From Ectopseudomonas composti (GTDB lineage: Bacteria > Pseudomonadota > Gammaproteobacteria > Pseudomonadales > Pseudomonadaceae), in the NCBI GenBank assembly GCA_946886245.1, contig CAMPIF010000084.1, positions 1 to 11,583 on the forward strand: DNA of 11,583 bases, in the 5' to 3' direction. The position numbers were made by a program, and so were the translations under genes. How positions within the stretch are numbered: position 1 is the first letter of the stretch; every line of letters begins with the position of its first letter. Shown piece by piece: positions 7,399 to 11,583 of this stretch. The notes under the pieces were generated by a model. It did no database searches, had not been told where the DNA came from, and worked only from the letters and a program-made list of their open reading frames with translations.

Positions 7399-7459
7399 GC
7401 TGAAGAAATAGACTAAACGAGGTCATGCCGGACGAAGTCAGAACCGATGAACCCAGAAA

Positions 7460-7465
7460 AAGGAG
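7460..7465 (+). promoter_or_regulatory. Strong Shine-Dalgarno of the 28-residue membrane protein gene
   Basis: AAGGAG lies 7 nt before the ATG at 7473 within a purine-rich run that begins at 7456. It is the best ribosome binding site in the window and is the main evidence that the short downstream frame is translated. Confidence 0.7.
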
Positions 7466-7472
7466 AGTCAGT

Positions 7473-7559
7473 ATGCTGAAGTTTCTCGGAGGAACCGTCG
7501 GTGTCATTTTCATCATCGGCCTGATCGTGGTGATTGGCTTGCTGTCACTGATCTTCTAG
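7473..7559 (+). CDS. Small single-span membrane protein (28 residues)
   Basis: A 28-codon frame starts MLKFLGGTVGV and ends GLLSLIF before TAG. After Lys3 it is uncharged and almost entirely Ile, Val, Leu, Phe and Gly, forming one transmembrane helix of about 20-24 residues. Lys3 would put the N-terminus in the cytoplasm. Glycines at 10, 16 and 22 are evenly spaced and could line one helix face for packing. An AAGGAG with ideal 7-nt spacing precedes it, and a 10-bp inverted repeat follows 10 nt after the stop. It lies 104 nt after the DUF1883 gene on the same strand and may share its transcript. I do not recognise the family. Small proteins of this build often regulate membrane complexes or respond to envelope stress, but nothing here shows which. 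Confidence 0.65.
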   Translation: MLKFLGGTVGVIFIIGLIVVIGLLSLIF

Positions 7560-7569
7560 GCAATCAACA

Positions 7570-7591
7570 GCCCCGCTGCCTGCAGCGGGGC
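7570..7591. terminator. Probable terminator hairpin between the small membrane gene and osmE
   Basis: GCCCCGCTG, CCTG, then CAGCGGGGC forms a 9-bp GC-rich perfect stem with a 4-nt loop. It lies 10 nt past the stop of the small membrane protein gene and 9 nt past the stop of the converging osmE. Neither side has a true T run, so it is a weaker terminator than the others in the window, but its place between two converging genes supports the role. Confidence 0.55.
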
Positions 7592-7600
7592 CGATCGCAT

Positions 7601-7936
7601 TCAGAGCCTCTCGCGCTGGTTGCCCTGGTGTTGTTCGCACGTCATGAAGCCCTTGCTGTCGACCCGACCATCGACGTCGAAATCCACGTAATAGGGCTGT
7701 TCCAGGCCGTCGACATTGAGCACATAGTTGTTGCAGGTGCCGCCTGTGACGCTGTTACGCACGTCCGAAGAGGGGGGGCCACCGAGGGTGCGCACCTGCT
7801 CCTGAGTCATGCCATCGTCGACCTGCTTGACCAGTGGCTCGTTGCGAAAGGTCAGGTAATCGGCCGGGTTCTCGAAGGTCGAGCAACCGCTCACCGCGGT
7901 CGCTACGGCCAGTACTGCAAGGCTGTGCTTGTACAT
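7601..7936 (-). CDS. osmE: Osmotically inducible lipoprotein OsmE
   Basis: A 111-residue outer-membrane lipoprotein, close to the 112 residues of E. coli OsmE. It has a lipoprotein signal peptide ending in the lipobox V-S-G-C (residues 15-18). The residue after the lipidated cysteine is Ser, not Asp, predicting sorting to the outer membrane. The mature part has the SmpA/OmlA (BamE-like) fold pattern: VDDGMTQEQVRTLGGPPSSD (39-58), GGTCNNYVL (65-73), YYVDFDVDGRV (82-92) and a final F-M-T-C-E-Q. C68 and C100 match the two OsmE cysteines and may form a disulfide. GGAG 7 nt before the ATG at 7936 supports this start. The frame stays open upstream to 8056, but that extension runs up to the metH terminator and would hide the signal peptide. 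In E. coli osmE is induced by osmotic stress and stationary phase; its molecular role is unclear. Confidence 0.9.
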   Translation of the reverse strand: MYKHSLAVLAVATAVSGCSTFENPADYLTFRNEPLVKQVDDGMTQEQVRTLGGPPSSDVRNSVTGGTCNNYVLNVDGLEQPYYVDFDVDGRVDSKGFMTCEQHQGNQRERL

Positions 7937-7943
7937 GTCATCG

Positions 7944-7947
7944 CTCC
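7944..7947 (-). promoter_or_regulatory. Shine-Dalgarno of osmE
   Basis: GGAG on the minus strand lies 7 nt before the ATG at 7936. Together with the lipoprotein signal peptide starting there, it rules out the longer in-frame starts further upstream. Confidence 0.65.
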
Positions 7948-7952
7948 GTCGA

Positions 7953-7971
7953 TTGAGCCGAAATGGCTCGA
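7953..7971 (-). other. Small hairpin in the osmE leader
   Basis: GAGCC, 5 nt, GGCTC forms a short stem, extended by one G-T and one A-T pair, just upstream of the osmE ribosome binding site. It could influence translation of osmE, but it is short and may be chance. The remaining leader up to the metH terminator shows no clear -35/-10 pair. Confidence 0.2.
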
Positions 7972-8056
7972 CATGTTTTGGAGCTGCGCTCATGCAGGAG
8001 AGTTCGAGTATTTCGATGATCGGCGCGACTCGCCTCGCGGTCGTCGCTTCGCGCAT

Positions 8057-8086
8057 GAAAAGAGCCCGCGAATGCGGGCTCTTTTC
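8057..8086 (-). terminator. Rho-independent terminator of metH
   Basis: GAAAAGAGCCCGC, GAAT, GCGGGCTCTTTTC forms a perfect 13-bp stem with a 4-nt loop, beginning 2 nt after the metH stop codon. On the minus strand it ends in TTTTC. It separates metH from osmE, which follows 120 nt later on the same strand and so needs its own promoter. Confidence 0.9.
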
Positions 8087-8088
8087 AA

Positions 8089-11583
<3,495 letters not shown>

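Noticed and set aside
7447..7479. A 10-residue frame overlapping the start of the small membrane protein gene
   Set aside because: It has no ribosome binding site and consists of the Shine-Dalgarno region itself; a leader-peptide role is possible but unsupported.
7937..8056. Longer N-terminus for osmE
   Set aside because: The extension carries no family match, runs up to the metH terminator, and would bury the lipoprotein signal peptide; GGAG before 7936 fits the shorter form.

Overview
The window looks like ordinary chromosomal DNA from a GC-rich gammaproteobacterium, most likely Pseudomonas in the broad sense. The reasons are the strong G/C bias at third codon positions, the Pseudomonas-like protein sequences (MetH, DUF5924, DUF1883, OsmE and a dCache chemoreceptor), and a chemoreceptor promoter of the FliA type. 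No mobile element, CRISPR array, tRNA, rRNA or sign of recent transfer was seen. I do not assign a species.

Left part, plus strand (1-2776): three genes probably form the end of an amine or polyamine uptake and oxidation operon. They are a 5'-truncated FAD-dependent amine oxidase of the DAO superfamily, a small Cupin_3 protein, and a periplasmic polyamine-type binding protein of the PotF/SpuD family. The operon closes with a strong hairpin terminator whose arms end in A and T runs, so it can also serve the converging chemoreceptor gene. The binding protein's ligand pocket mixes PotF-like and PotD-like residues.

Middle part, minus strand (2805-6935): reading in the direction of transcription, the order is a DUF5924/DUF2914 membrane protein, a radical-SAM methyltransferase of the RlmN/Cfr family that looks like a divergent paralogue, and a methyl-accepting chemotaxis protein. 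The first two are 15 nt apart and probably co-transcribed. The chemoreceptor has its own near-consensus sigma-28 (FliA) promoter, and its dCache sensor domain retains most of the known amino-acid-binding motif.

Right-centre part, plus strand (7075-7559): a DUF1883 protein is followed by a 28-residue single-span membrane protein with a very good Shine-Dalgarno sequence. This small gene is easily missed by annotation.

Right part, minus strand (7601-11583): the small lipoprotein gene osmE comes first in coordinates. It is separated by a 13-bp perfect terminator stem from metH, which encodes cobalamin-dependent methionine synthase. metH lacks about 70 codons at its 5' end because it runs off the window. 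Its homocysteine, folate, cobalamin and AdoMet-reactivation modules are all present and look intact.

The genes form several unrelated housekeeping and accessory units rather than one new system. The points most worth checking are the tiny membrane protein, the divergent RlmN paralogue, the mixed pocket of the binding protein, and the chemoreceptor with its FliA promoter.
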